24,902 nucleotides of DNA from an uncultured Eubacteriales bacterium (GTDB lineage Bacteria; Bacillota; Clostridia; Lachnospirales; CAG-274), in NCBI GenBank assembly GCA_905201505.1, contig CAJKOJ010000026.1, positions 1 through 24,902 on the forward strand, in the 5' to 3' direction. A program made the position numbers and the translations under genes. Of this stretch, positions 6,869 through 14,269 are shown piece after piece (the first letter of the stretch is position 1; every line of letters begins with the position of its first letter). The notes beneath the pieces are model-generated. The model did not search any database, had not been told where the DNA came from, and saw only the letters and a list, made by a program, of their open reading frames with translations.

Positions 6869-8350
6869 ATGTCGTTAATTAATGTTTCAAATTTAAATTT
6901 TGCTTATGAAGGAAGTTATGACAATATTTTTGAAAATGTTAGTTTTCAGATTGATACAAACTGGAAACTTGGATTTGTAGGAAGAAACGGAAGAGGCAAG
7001 ACAACATTTTTAAATTTACTTATGGGAAAATATGAATACAGCGGGAATATTACAGCTTCTGCAGAATTTGAATATTTTCCTTTTGATGTAAAAGATAAAA
7101 GCAGAAATACAATTGAAGCTGCAGGAGAAATTTATGCTGATTTTGAGGAATGGGAGCTTATAAGGGAAATGTCGTTGCTTGAAGTAAGTGAAGATGTGCT
7201 TTACAGACCTTTTGAAACGTTGTCAAAAGGGGAACAGACAAAGATAATGCTTGCGGCTCTTTTTATAAAAAAGAACAGCTTTTTGCTAATAGATGAGCCT
7301 ACAAATCACCTGGATATGAAAGGCCGGAAAATACTTTGTAATTACTTGAAGAGGAAGAAAGGTTTTATTTTAGTATCTCATGACAGAACTTTGCTTGACG
7401 GCTGTGTTGACCATATAATTTCAATAAATAAGGCTAACATTGAAATTCAAAGAGGAAATTTTTCGTCATGGATGACTAATAAAGAAAGACAGGATACATT
7501 TGAACTTGGAGAAAATAAGAAAATAGCCGGAGAAGTATACCGCCTGAAAGAGGCGGCTAAAGAAACATCTTCATGGTCTGACGCAGGTGAAAAAACAAAA
7601 TTCGGAATGAAAAATTCAGGTTCAAAGATTGACAGAGGGTATGTGGGACATAAATCCGCAAAAATGATGAAAAGGTCAAAAGCTATTGAGAACAGACAGC
7701 AAAAGGCTATATGTGAAAAATCTAAACTTTTAAAAAATATAGAAAACAATGAAGAGTTGAAAATTTCACCGCTTGTTTATTTCAGAAGCAATATATTAAC
7801 TTTAGATAATGTTTCTCTATATTACAGCGGAAAGACTGTGTGCAGAAATGTAAGTTTTAGTGTTGATAGAGGAGAGCGTGCAGTGCTTTCGGGAAGAAAC
7901 GGCTGCGGAAAGTCAAGCATTTTAAAACTTATATGCGGTGAAAATATAGAATATACAGGGAATTTCAGCAAAGGAAGCCAGCTTGTTATATCTTATGTTT
8001 CTCAGGACACATCACATCTTCAAGGAGATTTATCTCAATATGCAAGGAGTAACAATATTGATGAAAGTCTTTTTAAAGCAATACTCAGAAAAATGGATTT
8101 TTCAAGAATACAATTTGAAAAGGATATTAAAGATTTCAGCGGAGGGCAGAAGAAAAAAGTGCTATTGGCAAAAAGCCTTTGTGAAAGGGCACACATTTAT
8201 ATATGGGATGAACCCCTTAACTTTATTGATGTTATGTCACGTATGCAAATTGAAAAGCTGATAATGGATTTTAAACCAACTATGCTTTTTGTTGAGCATG
8301 ATAAGGCTTTTTGCGATAATATAGCAACTAAGAAAATACTTTTACATTAA
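6869..8350 (+). CDS. Lsa-type ABC-F ribosomal protection protein
   Basis: The 493-residue protein has two ABC ATPase domains and no membrane segments. Domain 1 has Walker A GRNGRGKT (38-45), signature LSKGEQT (118-124) and Walker B LLIDEPTNHLD with Glu143. Domain 2 has GRNGCGKS (342-349), FSGGQ (423-427) and WDEPLNFIDV with Glu448. The opening NWKLGFVGRNGRGKTT and the WDEPLNFIDVMSRMQIE block resemble Lsa proteins, which bind the ribosome and dislodge lincosamides, streptogramin A and pleuromutilins. A linker of about 120 residues (190-310) contains the antibiotic-resistance tip, which decides the drug range; that range cannot be read reliably. GGGAGG lies 8 bases before ATG. The upstream leader looks like a drug-responsive attenuator. 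A housekeeping ABC-F is less likely given the Lsa features. Confidence 0.88.
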   Translation: MSLINVSNLNFAYEGSYDNIFENVSFQIDTNWKLGFVGRNGRGKTTFLNLLMGKYEYSGNITASAEFEYFPFDVKDKSRNTIEAAGEIYADFEEWELIREMSLLEVSEDVLYRPFETLSKGEQTKIMLAALFIKKNSFLLIDEPTNHLDMKGRKILCNYLKRKKGFILVSHDRTLLDGCVDHIISINKANIEIQRGNFSSWMTNKERQDTFELGENKKIAGEVYRLKEAAKETSSWSDAGEKTKFGMKNSGSKIDRGYVGHKSAKMMKRSKAIENRQQKAICEKSKLLKNIENNEELKISPLVYFRSNILTLDNVSLYYSGKTVCRNVSFSVDRGERAVLSGRNGCGKSSILKLICGENIEYTGNFSKGSQLVISYVSQDTSHLQGDLSQYARSNNIDESLFKAILRKMDFSRIQFEKDIKDFSGGQKKKVLLAKSLCERAHIYIWDEPLNFIDVMSRMQIEKLIMDFKPTMLFVEHDKAFCDNIATKKILLH

Positions 8351-8368
8351 TAACATAATTAATGTAAA
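8341..8368. repeat. 28-bp palindrome over the ABC-F stop codon
   Basis: TTTACATTAAT (8341-8351) and ATTAATGTAAA (8358-8368) are perfect 11-bp arms around AACATA; the left arm includes the stop codon. No T-run follows on the plus strand (AAAAGGAG comes next), so a terminator is unlikely there. Arm length and spacing suit a dimeric repressor site. Confidence 0.6.
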
Positions 8369-8380
8369 AAAGGAGTTTAA

Positions 8381-8419
8381 ATGTTCATGAAAATGAGAAG
8401 AAAAAGATGGGACCTTTAA
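8381..8419 (+). CDS. Tiny ribosome-site-led ORF (12 codons) after the ABC-F gene
   Basis: AAGGAG (8370-8375) lies 5 bases before ATG; the frame reads M-F-M-K-M-R-R-K-R-W-D-L and stops at TAA. The ribosome site is good, but the basic product resembles nothing I know. It may be the 5' end of a decayed gene: neighbouring frames over about 8400-8503 read plausibly as protein (for example FELSVVYMLGKG, then LAEFVKDK before a stop) but need frame changes to join. Treat it as a possible small peptide or a remnant. Confidence 0.25.
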   Translation: MFMKMRRKRWDL

Positions 8420-8509
8420 ACAACATTGTATGTTTGAATTAAGTGTTGTGTATATGTTGGGAAAAGGGACTTGCTGAGTTTGTTAAAGATAAATAAAAAT
8501 ATAAAAAAT

Positions 8510-8545
8510 AAGGAATTGCCGTATCAAAGCGGCAATTCCTTTATT
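8510..8545. terminator. Bidirectional terminator between ABC-F and MATE genes
   Basis: AAGGAATTGCCG (8510-8521) pairs perfectly with CGGCAATTCCTT (8530-8541) around an 8-base loop. T-rich sequence follows on the right and an A-rich run precedes on the left, so it serves both converging genes. Its right edge abuts the MATE stop codon at 8546. Confidence 0.9.
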
Positions 8546-9970
8546 TTATTCAAAAAGGTTCTTTTTATAAAATCTGATAAACAGTGCAGTTGTTGTCAAA
8601 GCGGCAATAATATCCGAAATTGGTTCAGCAAGAAGTACAAGAAACACCCTTGGTGAATCATTTACAAAGTTTGCTATAGGAGCTGACAATGATGCGGCAA
8701 ATTCAAAGCCCCCAAAAGCAACAGGCAGTATATAGATAAGAGGTATAAGGAGAAATACCTTTCTTAAAAGTGCCATACAAAGTGAAATTTTTGCCTGACC
8801 AAGTGCCATAAAACTTTGCTGACAGCCAATCTGCAAGCCAAATATTGTCATTCCTATAAGAAAAACTTTAATTGACCATCTTGAAAATTCGATGTATGTT
8901 TGGTCTGTTGTAAAAATCTCTACAAATAAATCTGAAAAAAGTATTATAGAGCCGGCAATAAGTATTGTTGCACCTGTTGTCAGCTTAATTACAAATTTAA
9001 AGCATTCCCTTACTCTTGAATATTTCTTTGCACCGTAATTATAGCTTAATATGGGTTGTGTGCCTATCATTATGCCTTGTGTGGGGAGTGATACGCACTG
9101 TAAAAGTGTATTCATAATACTCATTACACCTACAGCAGTTGTTCCGCCGTATATTGAAAGTCTGTTGTTAAATGAAATTTGTAAAAGGCTCTCTGTACTT
9201 ATCATTATAAATGAAGAAATACCGAGAGAACATATTGCAAATATAATTTTTAAATCAGGCTTTAAATAAATTCTTCTGAGTTTGACTGTAGTTTTTTCAC
9301 TTGTTATAAATTTAAGTACCCATATACATGAAACGCCTTGTGATAAAATTGTGGCAATGGCAGCACCTTTTATACCCATATTAAAAACGTATATAAAAAT
9401 AGGATCAAGTATTATATTTAATACTGCTCCTAAAAGGACTGTTTTCATACCCATTTTTGTAAATCCCTGCGTGTTTATATAAGCGTTCATACCTACTGTA
9501 AGCTGTACAAATATTGTGCCTATTACATAAATTGATATGTAACTTTTGGCAGGTTCTATAGTAAGAGCATCTGCACCAAAAAGGTAAAGCATAGGCTCAC
9601 TGAATAAAAGTACTGAAAGGGTAATCAGTATTGATGAAATAATAAGGCATATAAATGAATTTGCCATTATCTGTTCTGCTTTTTCCTGATTTTTTTCACC
9701 CAGTTTTATTGCACAGAGAGGGGCACCGCCCATACCAAAAAGCAGTGTAAAAGCATTTATAAGTGTAATTATGGGAAGTGTTATACCAAGGGCTGCCATT
9801 GCAACAGTACCGTTTGCCGTATGCCCGATATATATTCTGTCAACCATATTATATATCATTGTGACAAGCTGTGCAATTATTGAAGGAATGGCGAGACTTA
9901 TTACAAGTTTTGGGATACTTCCTTCTGCAAGTTTGTGATTTACCTGGTTGTTTTGATCGTTAATACTCAT
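8546..9970 (-). CDS. MATE family multidrug efflux transporter
   Basis: The 474-residue product is hydrophobic throughout, with about 12 membrane helices, the usual length for MATE exporters. The N-terminal block (SLAIPSIIAQLVTMIYNMVD, then RIYIGHTANGTVAMAALGIT) and a second-half counterpart (NNRLSIYGGTTAVGVMSIMN) mark the two pseudo-repeats. MATE proteins expel cationic drugs in exchange for Na+ or H+ across the cell membrane; the substrate here is unknown. ATG at 9970 has a very strong AAGGAGG. The upstream gap of 56 bases holds a hairpin but no obvious promoter, so expression probably depends on read-through from the DUF5721-like gene. It converges on the ABC-F gene. Confidence 0.9.
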   Translation of the reverse strand: MSINDQNNQVNHKLAEGSIPKLVISLAIPSIIAQLVTMIYNMVDRIYIGHTANGTVAMAALGITLPIITLINAFTLLFGMGGAPLCAIKLGEKNQEKAEQIMANSFICLIISSILITLSVLLFSEPMLYLFGADALTIEPAKSYISIYVIGTIFVQLTVGMNAYINTQGFTKMGMKTVLLGAVLNIILDPIFIYVFNMGIKGAAIATILSQGVSCIWVLKFITSEKTTVKLRRIYLKPDLKIIFAICSLGISSFIMISTESLLQISFNNRLSIYGGTTAVGVMSIMNTLLQCVSLPTQGIMIGTQPILSYNYGAKKYSRVRECFKFVIKLTTGATILIAGSIILFSDLFVEIFTTDQTYIEFSRWSIKVFLIGMTIFGLQIGCQQSFMALGQAKISLCMALLRKVFLLIPLIYILPVAFGGFEFAASLSAPIANFVNDSPRVFLVLLAEPISDIIAALTTTALFIRFYKKNLFE

Positions 9971-9971
9971 A

Positions 9972-9986
9972 GTAACCTCCTTGTTA
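9972..9986 (-). promoter_or_regulatory. Ribosome site of the MATE gene in a small hairpin loop
   Basis: On the minus strand GTAAC-AAGGAG-GTTAC places the Shine-Dalgarno core in the loop of a possible 5-bp stem directly before the ATG. The stem is short, and its effect is unproven. Confidence 0.3.
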
Positions 9987-10014
9987 CAAAATAAATGGCT
10001 GCGTAATACGCAGC
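9985..10014 (-). terminator. Hairpin between the DUF5721-like and MATE genes
   Basis: On the minus strand GCTGCG (10014-10009) and CGCAGC (10003-9998) form a 6-bp G+C-rich stem with a 5-base loop, followed by CATTTATTTTG. It lies right after the stop of the DUF5721-like gene and would lower transcription into the MATE gene. Confidence 0.55.
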
Positions 10015-10026
10015 ATAAATTAAATG

Positions 10027-10488
10027 TTATGTTAAATTTTGCGTTATTTCAAGAGAACTGAAAAATTCTCTTACTTTTTCTCCCCATATCAATTCAAGGG
10101 ATTTGTCAAGGCTGAATTCTTTTTGAGAAGTACCTGTAACAACACCTACTTTATCCTCTTCAAATACTATGTTGAGAAAGCACGCTTGTGCATTGGGGTG
10201 TATTTTTTCTGCTGCCTTTGAAGAAAGAGACATAACAAATTTCATACTTTTGGGTTTTTTCTTTCCTTTTATAAGTTCAAAAATATAAGGTCTTAGTTCC
10301 TGCCAGCGGCAGTAATCCCTTTCGGGAACGTCATCAAACCATATTTTATTAAGGCGGCAGTCAATATTAAAACTTACAAAGGTGGTAAGCTCGCAGCTTC
10401 TTACCTCAAATTTGTCAAATATATTTTCTTTTAAAAATATATTCATAAATTTCTTAATATCTTCACCATCTATGTAAAAGCTGTACAT
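10027..10488 (-). CDS. DUF5721-like protein of unknown function
   Basis: This is a soluble 153-residue protein without signal peptide or membrane segment. Length and pattern resemble the DUF5721 family of Clostridia: an N-terminal KKFMNIFL helix, the ITTF-like LTTFVSFNIDCRLNK strand pair, then YCRWQELRPYIFELIKGKKKP and a final region with VTGTSQKEFSLDKSLE. The family assignment is from memory and needs a profile search. No catalytic motif is apparent. ATG follows GGGAG, and a good extended -10 promoter lies upstream at 10525-10553. It is the first gene before MATE, from which it is separated by a hairpin. Confidence 0.65.
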   Translation of the reverse strand: MYSFYIDGEDIKKFMNIFLKENIFDKFEVRSCELTTFVSFNIDCRLNKIWFDDVPERDYCRWQELRPYIFELIKGKKKPKSMKFVMSLSSKAAEKIHPNAQACFLNIVFEEDKVGVVTGTSQKEFSLDKSLELIWGEKVREFFSSLEITQNLT

Positions 10489-10524
10489 ATCAACTCTCCC
10501 TGTAAATTAAGTATCTTAGGTATT

Positions 10525-10553
10525 ATTATATCACAATTGGTGAAAAATAACAA
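10525..10553 (-). promoter_or_regulatory. Extended -10 promoter of the DUF5721-like gene
   Basis: On the minus strand TTGTTA (10553-10548), 17 bases, then TATAAT (10530-10525) preceded by TGA, an extended -10. It is about 37 bases before the start codon. Confidence 0.65.
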
Positions 10554-10633
10554 TATTGCAGTGTGAAATATTAAATAATAATACAGAATAAAAAAGAAAA
10601 AACGAAAAATATTATTAATAATAACTTCAAACC

Positions 10634-10662
10634 TTGCATATTTCGATAAAATATATTATAAT
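10634..10662 (+). promoter_or_regulatory. Promoter of the small-ORF-glnS-LCP operon
   Basis: TTGCAT (10634-10639), 17 bases, TATAAT (10657-10662). It lies about 42 bases before the first start codon. A second TATAAT at 10671-10676 lacks a well-placed -35. Confidence 0.5.
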
Positions 10663-10704
10663 TGATTCTATATAATTAATGTACTTACAGACAGAGGGGT
10701 TACT

Positions 10705-10932
10705 ATGGATTTGTTATCTAAGCTAAAAGAGGTATCTGCTTCAAAAAGTTTTGAAGAAAGTAAAAATTATTATTTCCAAACTCATCTGTGTGAAGGGAAT
10801 GGTCAGGAGGTTAAAGTTATGCTTGACTTTACACTCTCCTATGATAAAAATGACAGTATTTTGCGTTTTGGCATTTGTCCTTGCTGCGGCAAATGCTTTT
10901 ATCATAAAGATTACGAGTCTAAGGGCTTTTAG
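10705..10932 (+). CDS. Small Cys-rich protein upstream of glnS, unknown
   Basis: This 75-residue frame starts with ATG after AGAGGGG (10691-10697) and follows a promoter. The N-terminal half is charged (KLKEVSASKSFEESK). The C-terminal end has Cys58-Pro-Cys60-Cys61-Gly-Lys-Cys64 with His67 close by, which looks like a zinc-knuckle or redox cluster; Cys29 is a fifth cysteine. I do not recognise a family. Its last codons overlap the glnS ribosome site (AGGAGG begins at the TAG stop), and only 9 bases separate the two genes, so they are almost certainly co-transcribed and perhaps translationally coupled. Coding is supported by ribosome site, promoter and spacing. Confidence 0.7.
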   Translation: MDLLSKLKEVSASKSFEESKNYYFQTHLCEGNGQEVKVMLDFTLSYDKNDSILRFGICPCCGKCFYHKDYESKGF

Positions 10933-10941
10933 GAGGTAACT

Positions 10942-12603
10942 ATGGAAAGTAATAATGAGAATAAAGAAGCGGTGTATGGTAATTTTATAAATACTATTAT
11001 TGAAGAAGATTTGGAAGATACATCTAAAGTTGTTACCAGATTTCCGCCGGAACCTAACGGTTATCTGCATTTGGGTCATGCAAAGAGTATATGTCTTAAT
11101 TTTGGGCTTGCAAAGCAGTACGGAGGCAAGTGCAATCTTAGATTTGATGACACTAACCCTGCAAAAGAGGATACAGAGTTTGTTAATTCAATTAAAAATG
11201 ACATAAAGTGGCTGGGCTTTGACTGGGAGGACAGGCTGTTCTTTGCCTCAAGTTATTTTGATAAAATGTATAAATATGCTGTAGAACTTATTAAAAAGGG
11301 ATTAGCATTTGTGTGCGATATGTCTGCTGAAGAAGTGAGACTTTCAAGAGGTACATTAACAGAGGCAGGAAAGGAAAGTCCTTACAGAAACAGAAGCGTT
11401 GAGGAAAACCTTGATTTGTTTGAAAGAATGAAAAACGGTGAGTTTGCCGACGGTGAAAAGACATTGAGAGCTAAAATTGATATGTCATCACCGAATATAA
11501 ATATGAGAGACCCTGTAATATACAGAATTGCCCATTTGACACATCACGCAGCAGGTGATAAGTGGTGCATTTATCCTATGTATGACTTTGCACATCCTGT
11601 TGAGGATGCTATAGAGGGGATTACTCATTCTATATGTACAATGGAATTTGAGGACCATAGACCGCTGTATGACTGGGTTGTTAATAATATTGACTTTGAT
11701 GTTAAGCCAAGACAGGTCGAGTTTGCTAAGCTTAATCTTGAAGATACTATAATGGGTAAGAGATATTTAAGAAATCTTGTGGAAACAAATCAGGTAGACG
11801 GCTGGGATGATCCAAGACTTATCACACTTTCAGGTATAAGGAGACGTGGATATACTCCTGAAGCTGTCAGAAATTTCTGTGCAAGTGTCGGTGTGTCAAA
11901 GGCCAATTCTGTTGTTAGCCTTGCTCAGCTTGATTACTTTGTAAGAGAGGACTTGCAGCCAAGAGTACCTGTTGTTATGGCTGTACTCGACCCTGTTAAG
12001 CTTGTTATTACAAATTATCCTGAAGGTCAGACAGAGATGCTTGAAATTGAAAACCATGCTAAGGATGAAAGCTTTGGAAAGAGAATGGTACCGTTTTCAA
12101 GAGAGCTTTACATTGAAAGAGAAGATTTTATGGAAGAACCGCCTAAAAAGTTTTTCAGACTTGCTCCGGGTAAGGAGGTAAGGCTTAAGGGTGCATATTT
12201 TGTGACTTGTACTGATGTTATTAAGGACGAAGACGGCAATGTAACAGAAATACACTGCACCTATGACCCTGCAACAAAGTCAGGTCTTGACTTTACAGCA
12301 AGAAAAGTTAAGGGCACAATACATTGGGTAAATTGCGAAACTGCTGTTAAAGCAAAAGTAAATTTATATGAAAATCTTGTTGTGGCAGATGAAACATCTG
12401 ACAATGGGTATAAACTTAATCCTGAGTCATTAAAAGAAATTGATGCTTATATAGAACCGTCAATAAATAGTGCTGAGCCAATGGACAGATTTCAGTTTAT
12501 GAGAAACGGTTACTTTATTGCGGATAGTAAGCATTGTAAAAAGGATAATTTGGTGTTTAACAGAATTGTGTCTTTAAAGAGTTCTTTTAAGCCAAATAAG
12601 TAA
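10942..12603 (+). CDS. glnS: Glutaminyl-tRNA synthetase
   Basis: The 553-residue enzyme charges tRNA-Gln with glutamine using ATP. The class I nucleotide site shows PPEPNGYLHLGHAKS, with HLGH at 43-46 as the HIGH motif. The catalytic loop reads IMGKR (270-274) where E. coli GlnRS has VMSKR. WCIYPMYDFAHPVEDAIEG and the THSICTMEFEDHRPLYDW block are typical of GlnRS rather than bacterial GluRS, and the C-terminal half has the two beta-barrel anticodon-binding domains. Length agrees with the family. Many Firmicutes lack this enzyme and use GatCAB instead. ATG is 5-6 bases after AGGAGG. It is the second gene of an operon ending with the LCP gene. Confidence 0.95.
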   Translation: MESNNENKEAVYGNFINTIIEEDLEDTSKVVTRFPPEPNGYLHLGHAKSICLNFGLAKQYGGKCNLRFDDTNPAKEDTEFVNSIKNDIKWLGFDWEDRLFFASSYFDKMYKYAVELIKKGLAFVCDMSAEEVRLSRGTLTEAGKESPYRNRSVEENLDLFERMKNGEFADGEKTLRAKIDMSSPNINMRDPVIYRIAHLTHHAAGDKWCIYPMYDFAHPVEDAIEGITHSICTMEFEDHRPLYDWVVNNIDFDVKPRQVEFAKLNLEDTIMGKRYLRNLVETNQVDGWDDPRLITLSGIRRRGYTPEAVRNFCASVGVSKANSVVSLAQLDYFVREDLQPRVPVVMAVLDPVKLVITNYPEGQTEMLEIENHAKDESFGKRMVPFSRELYIEREDFMEEPPKKFFRLAPGKEVRLKGAYFVTCTDVIKDEDGNVTEIHCTYDPATKSGLDFTARKVKGTIHWVNCETAVKAKVNLYENLVVADETSDNGYKLNPESLKEIDAYIEPSINSAEPMDRFQFMRNGYFIADSKHCKKDNLVFNRIVSLKSSFKPNK

Positions 12604-12622
12604 TCCTTGCGGAGGTTTAATA

Positions 12623-14041
12623 ATGAGTAAAGACAGATATGATGTATATGATGACTTTGACGATGTTCAAAGACGCCGTAAAAATTCTTCTCCTAACGGT
12701 AAAAAGGGAAAAAAACGTAAAAAGAAAAGAAGTCTGAAAGCAAAGTTTTTTATGGTGCTTTCTCTGGTATTGTTTGTGTACTGTGCAGGAGCCTTGGCAT
12801 ACTTTGGATACCAATATTATATTGAAGATTCTACAAGTGTAAAAAATGACAGTGACAGAGATAATATAGGACTTCTTGACAGTCTTGTGAAACCTAAGCT
12901 TAAGGAAAGAACTACATTTGCTATAATGGGTGTTGATAAAGAGGGAGACAGAACAGATACTATTATGCTCTGCTGTTATAATCAAACTCTTGATGAGTTG
13001 AGTATTATTTCTGTTCCGAGAGACACTCTTATTGAAGTAAGTCATGAAGCATTTAATATGCTTCAGGAAGAGTATCCTGAACCGGGGCAGAGAGGTATGA
13101 AGATAAATGCTATTTACCATTATGGTCAGGACAAGTATGGCATACCGTTTCTTAAAGAAGAGCTTGAAGAATTTGCAGGAGTACCTATTGATTATTACTG
13201 CAAGGTCAACTTTGACGCTTTTGACTATCTTATAGACGCTATAGGCGGTGTTGAGTACAATGTTCCTATGGATATGGATTATGATGATCCTGCACAGGAT
13301 TTAAGTATTCATTTAAAAGCAGGACCTCAGGTACTTAACGGTGAACAGGCCGAGGGATTAGTCAGATTTAGATATGGCTATTCAAATGCAGATATAGGAA
13401 GAGTTGCAACACAGCAGGACTTTGTTAAAGAACTTTTGAAGCAGCTTGTAAGTAAGGATAATTTCTTTAAGAATGCACCTGCTTATCTTAAAACTTTCTT
13501 TAAATATATTGAAACAGATGTTAAGCTTACTGACGCTGTTAAGTATATGTCTGTTATTAAGGATTTCAATACTGACAATATATATACATATACTTTGCCA
13601 GGTGATGTTGGTTCTTTATACGGCATTTCAGGAGGCTGGATTGTCAATGAAGCAGAAGCAAAGGCTTTGTGCTATGACATATTCCAAAAACCTGTAAGTG
13701 AAATACAGGCAGAAAGAGCTGCCGCAGCCGCACAGGCAAATGGTGAAGTTCCATCTGCACCTGTGTTCAATGATAAAACACTGACTATACAGGTAATGAA
13801 CGGCGGATATACCAACGGTATGGCTTCAGCTGTACAGTCAAAGCTCTTAAATAACGGGTACAATGTTACATCTATAGGAACTTATCAGGGAGATAAGACT
13901 GACAATACAAGAATATATGTAAGCAAAGAGGGAATGGGTAAAGAATTGCAAAAGGAATTCCCGGGTGCTGAACTTATTACAGACAGTTCTGTGACAGGGT
14001 CTTATGACATTGTTGTTGTAATTGGTATAAATGAAGAATAA
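12623..14041 (+). CDS. LytR-CpsA-Psr (LCP) family cell-wall glycopolymer ligase
   Basis: The 472-residue protein has a very basic cytoplasmic N-terminus, one membrane helix (about 42-63) and an extracellular LCP domain (about 95-270). Family residues are visible in IMGVDKEGDRTDTIM (Asp105, Arg110, Asp112) and SVPRDT (Arg133), which bind the phosphate-linked lipid donor. LCP enzymes attach wall teichoic acid or other glycopolymers to peptidoglycan. The last 90 residues form a LytR_C domain (LTIQVMNGGYTNGMASAV through VVVIG). ATG follows GGAGG 19 bases after glnS, with no promoter between, so it belongs to that operon. A terminator follows at 14049. The polymer it transfers is not known. Confidence 0.9.
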   Translation: MSKDRYDVYDDFDDVQRRRKNSSPNGKKGKKRKKKRSLKAKFFMVLSLVLFVYCAGALAYFGYQYYIEDSTSVKNDSDRDNIGLLDSLVKPKLKERTTFAIMGVDKEGDRTDTIMLCCYNQTLDELSIISVPRDTLIEVSHEAFNMLQEEYPEPGQRGMKINAIYHYGQDKYGIPFLKEELEEFAGVPIDYYCKVNFDAFDYLIDAIGGVEYNVPMDMDYDDPAQDLSIHLKAGPQVLNGEQAEGLVRFRYGYSNADIGRVATQQDFVKELLKQLVSKDNFFKNAPAYLKTFFKYIETDVKLTDAVKYMSVIKDFNTDNIYTYTLPGDVGSLYGISGGWIVNEAEAKALCYDIFQKPVSEIQAERAAAAAQANGEVPSAPVFNDKTLTIQVMNGGYTNGMASAVQSKLLNNGYNVTSIGTYQGDKTDNTRIYVSKEGMGKELQKEFPGAELITDSSVTGSYDIVVVIGINEE

Positions 14042-14048
14042 GTAAATT

Positions 14049-14082
14049 TGCGTGTCTTGTTTAGCGAGGCACGCATATTTTA
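14049..14082 (+). terminator. Terminator of the glnS-LCP operon
   Basis: TGCGTGTCT (14049-14057) pairs with AGGCACGCA (14067-14075) with one T-G wobble and is followed by TATTTTATTTAT. Confidence 0.8.
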
Positions 14083-14204
14083 TTTATGGGGAATAAGGAA
14101 ATATTTTTTAGCTTTATAAAGGTAACTGAATAAAATAAAAAAATATTTTTTAAGTTAAAAATAAGTTTAATGATAAAGTAAAACTAACAATTGTAATTTA
14201 TAAA

Positions 14205-14232
14205 TTGTATTTGCAATAATATGTGATATGAT
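14205..14232 (+). promoter_or_regulatory. Extended -10 promoter of the panE-truA unit
   Basis: TTGTAT (14205-14210), 16 bases, then TATGAT (14227-14232) preceded by TGA. An overlapping alternative is TTGCAA (14211-14216), 17 bases, TAAAAT (14234-14239). Confidence 0.5.
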
Positions 14233-14269
14233 GTAAAATAAAGCTATACTAAAATAAAAAGGTGATATT

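Noticed and set aside
12617..13120. 167-codon minus-strand frame opposite the LCP gene
   Set aside because: It is a shadow of the N-terminal LCP coding sequence, with low-complexity residues and no start signals.
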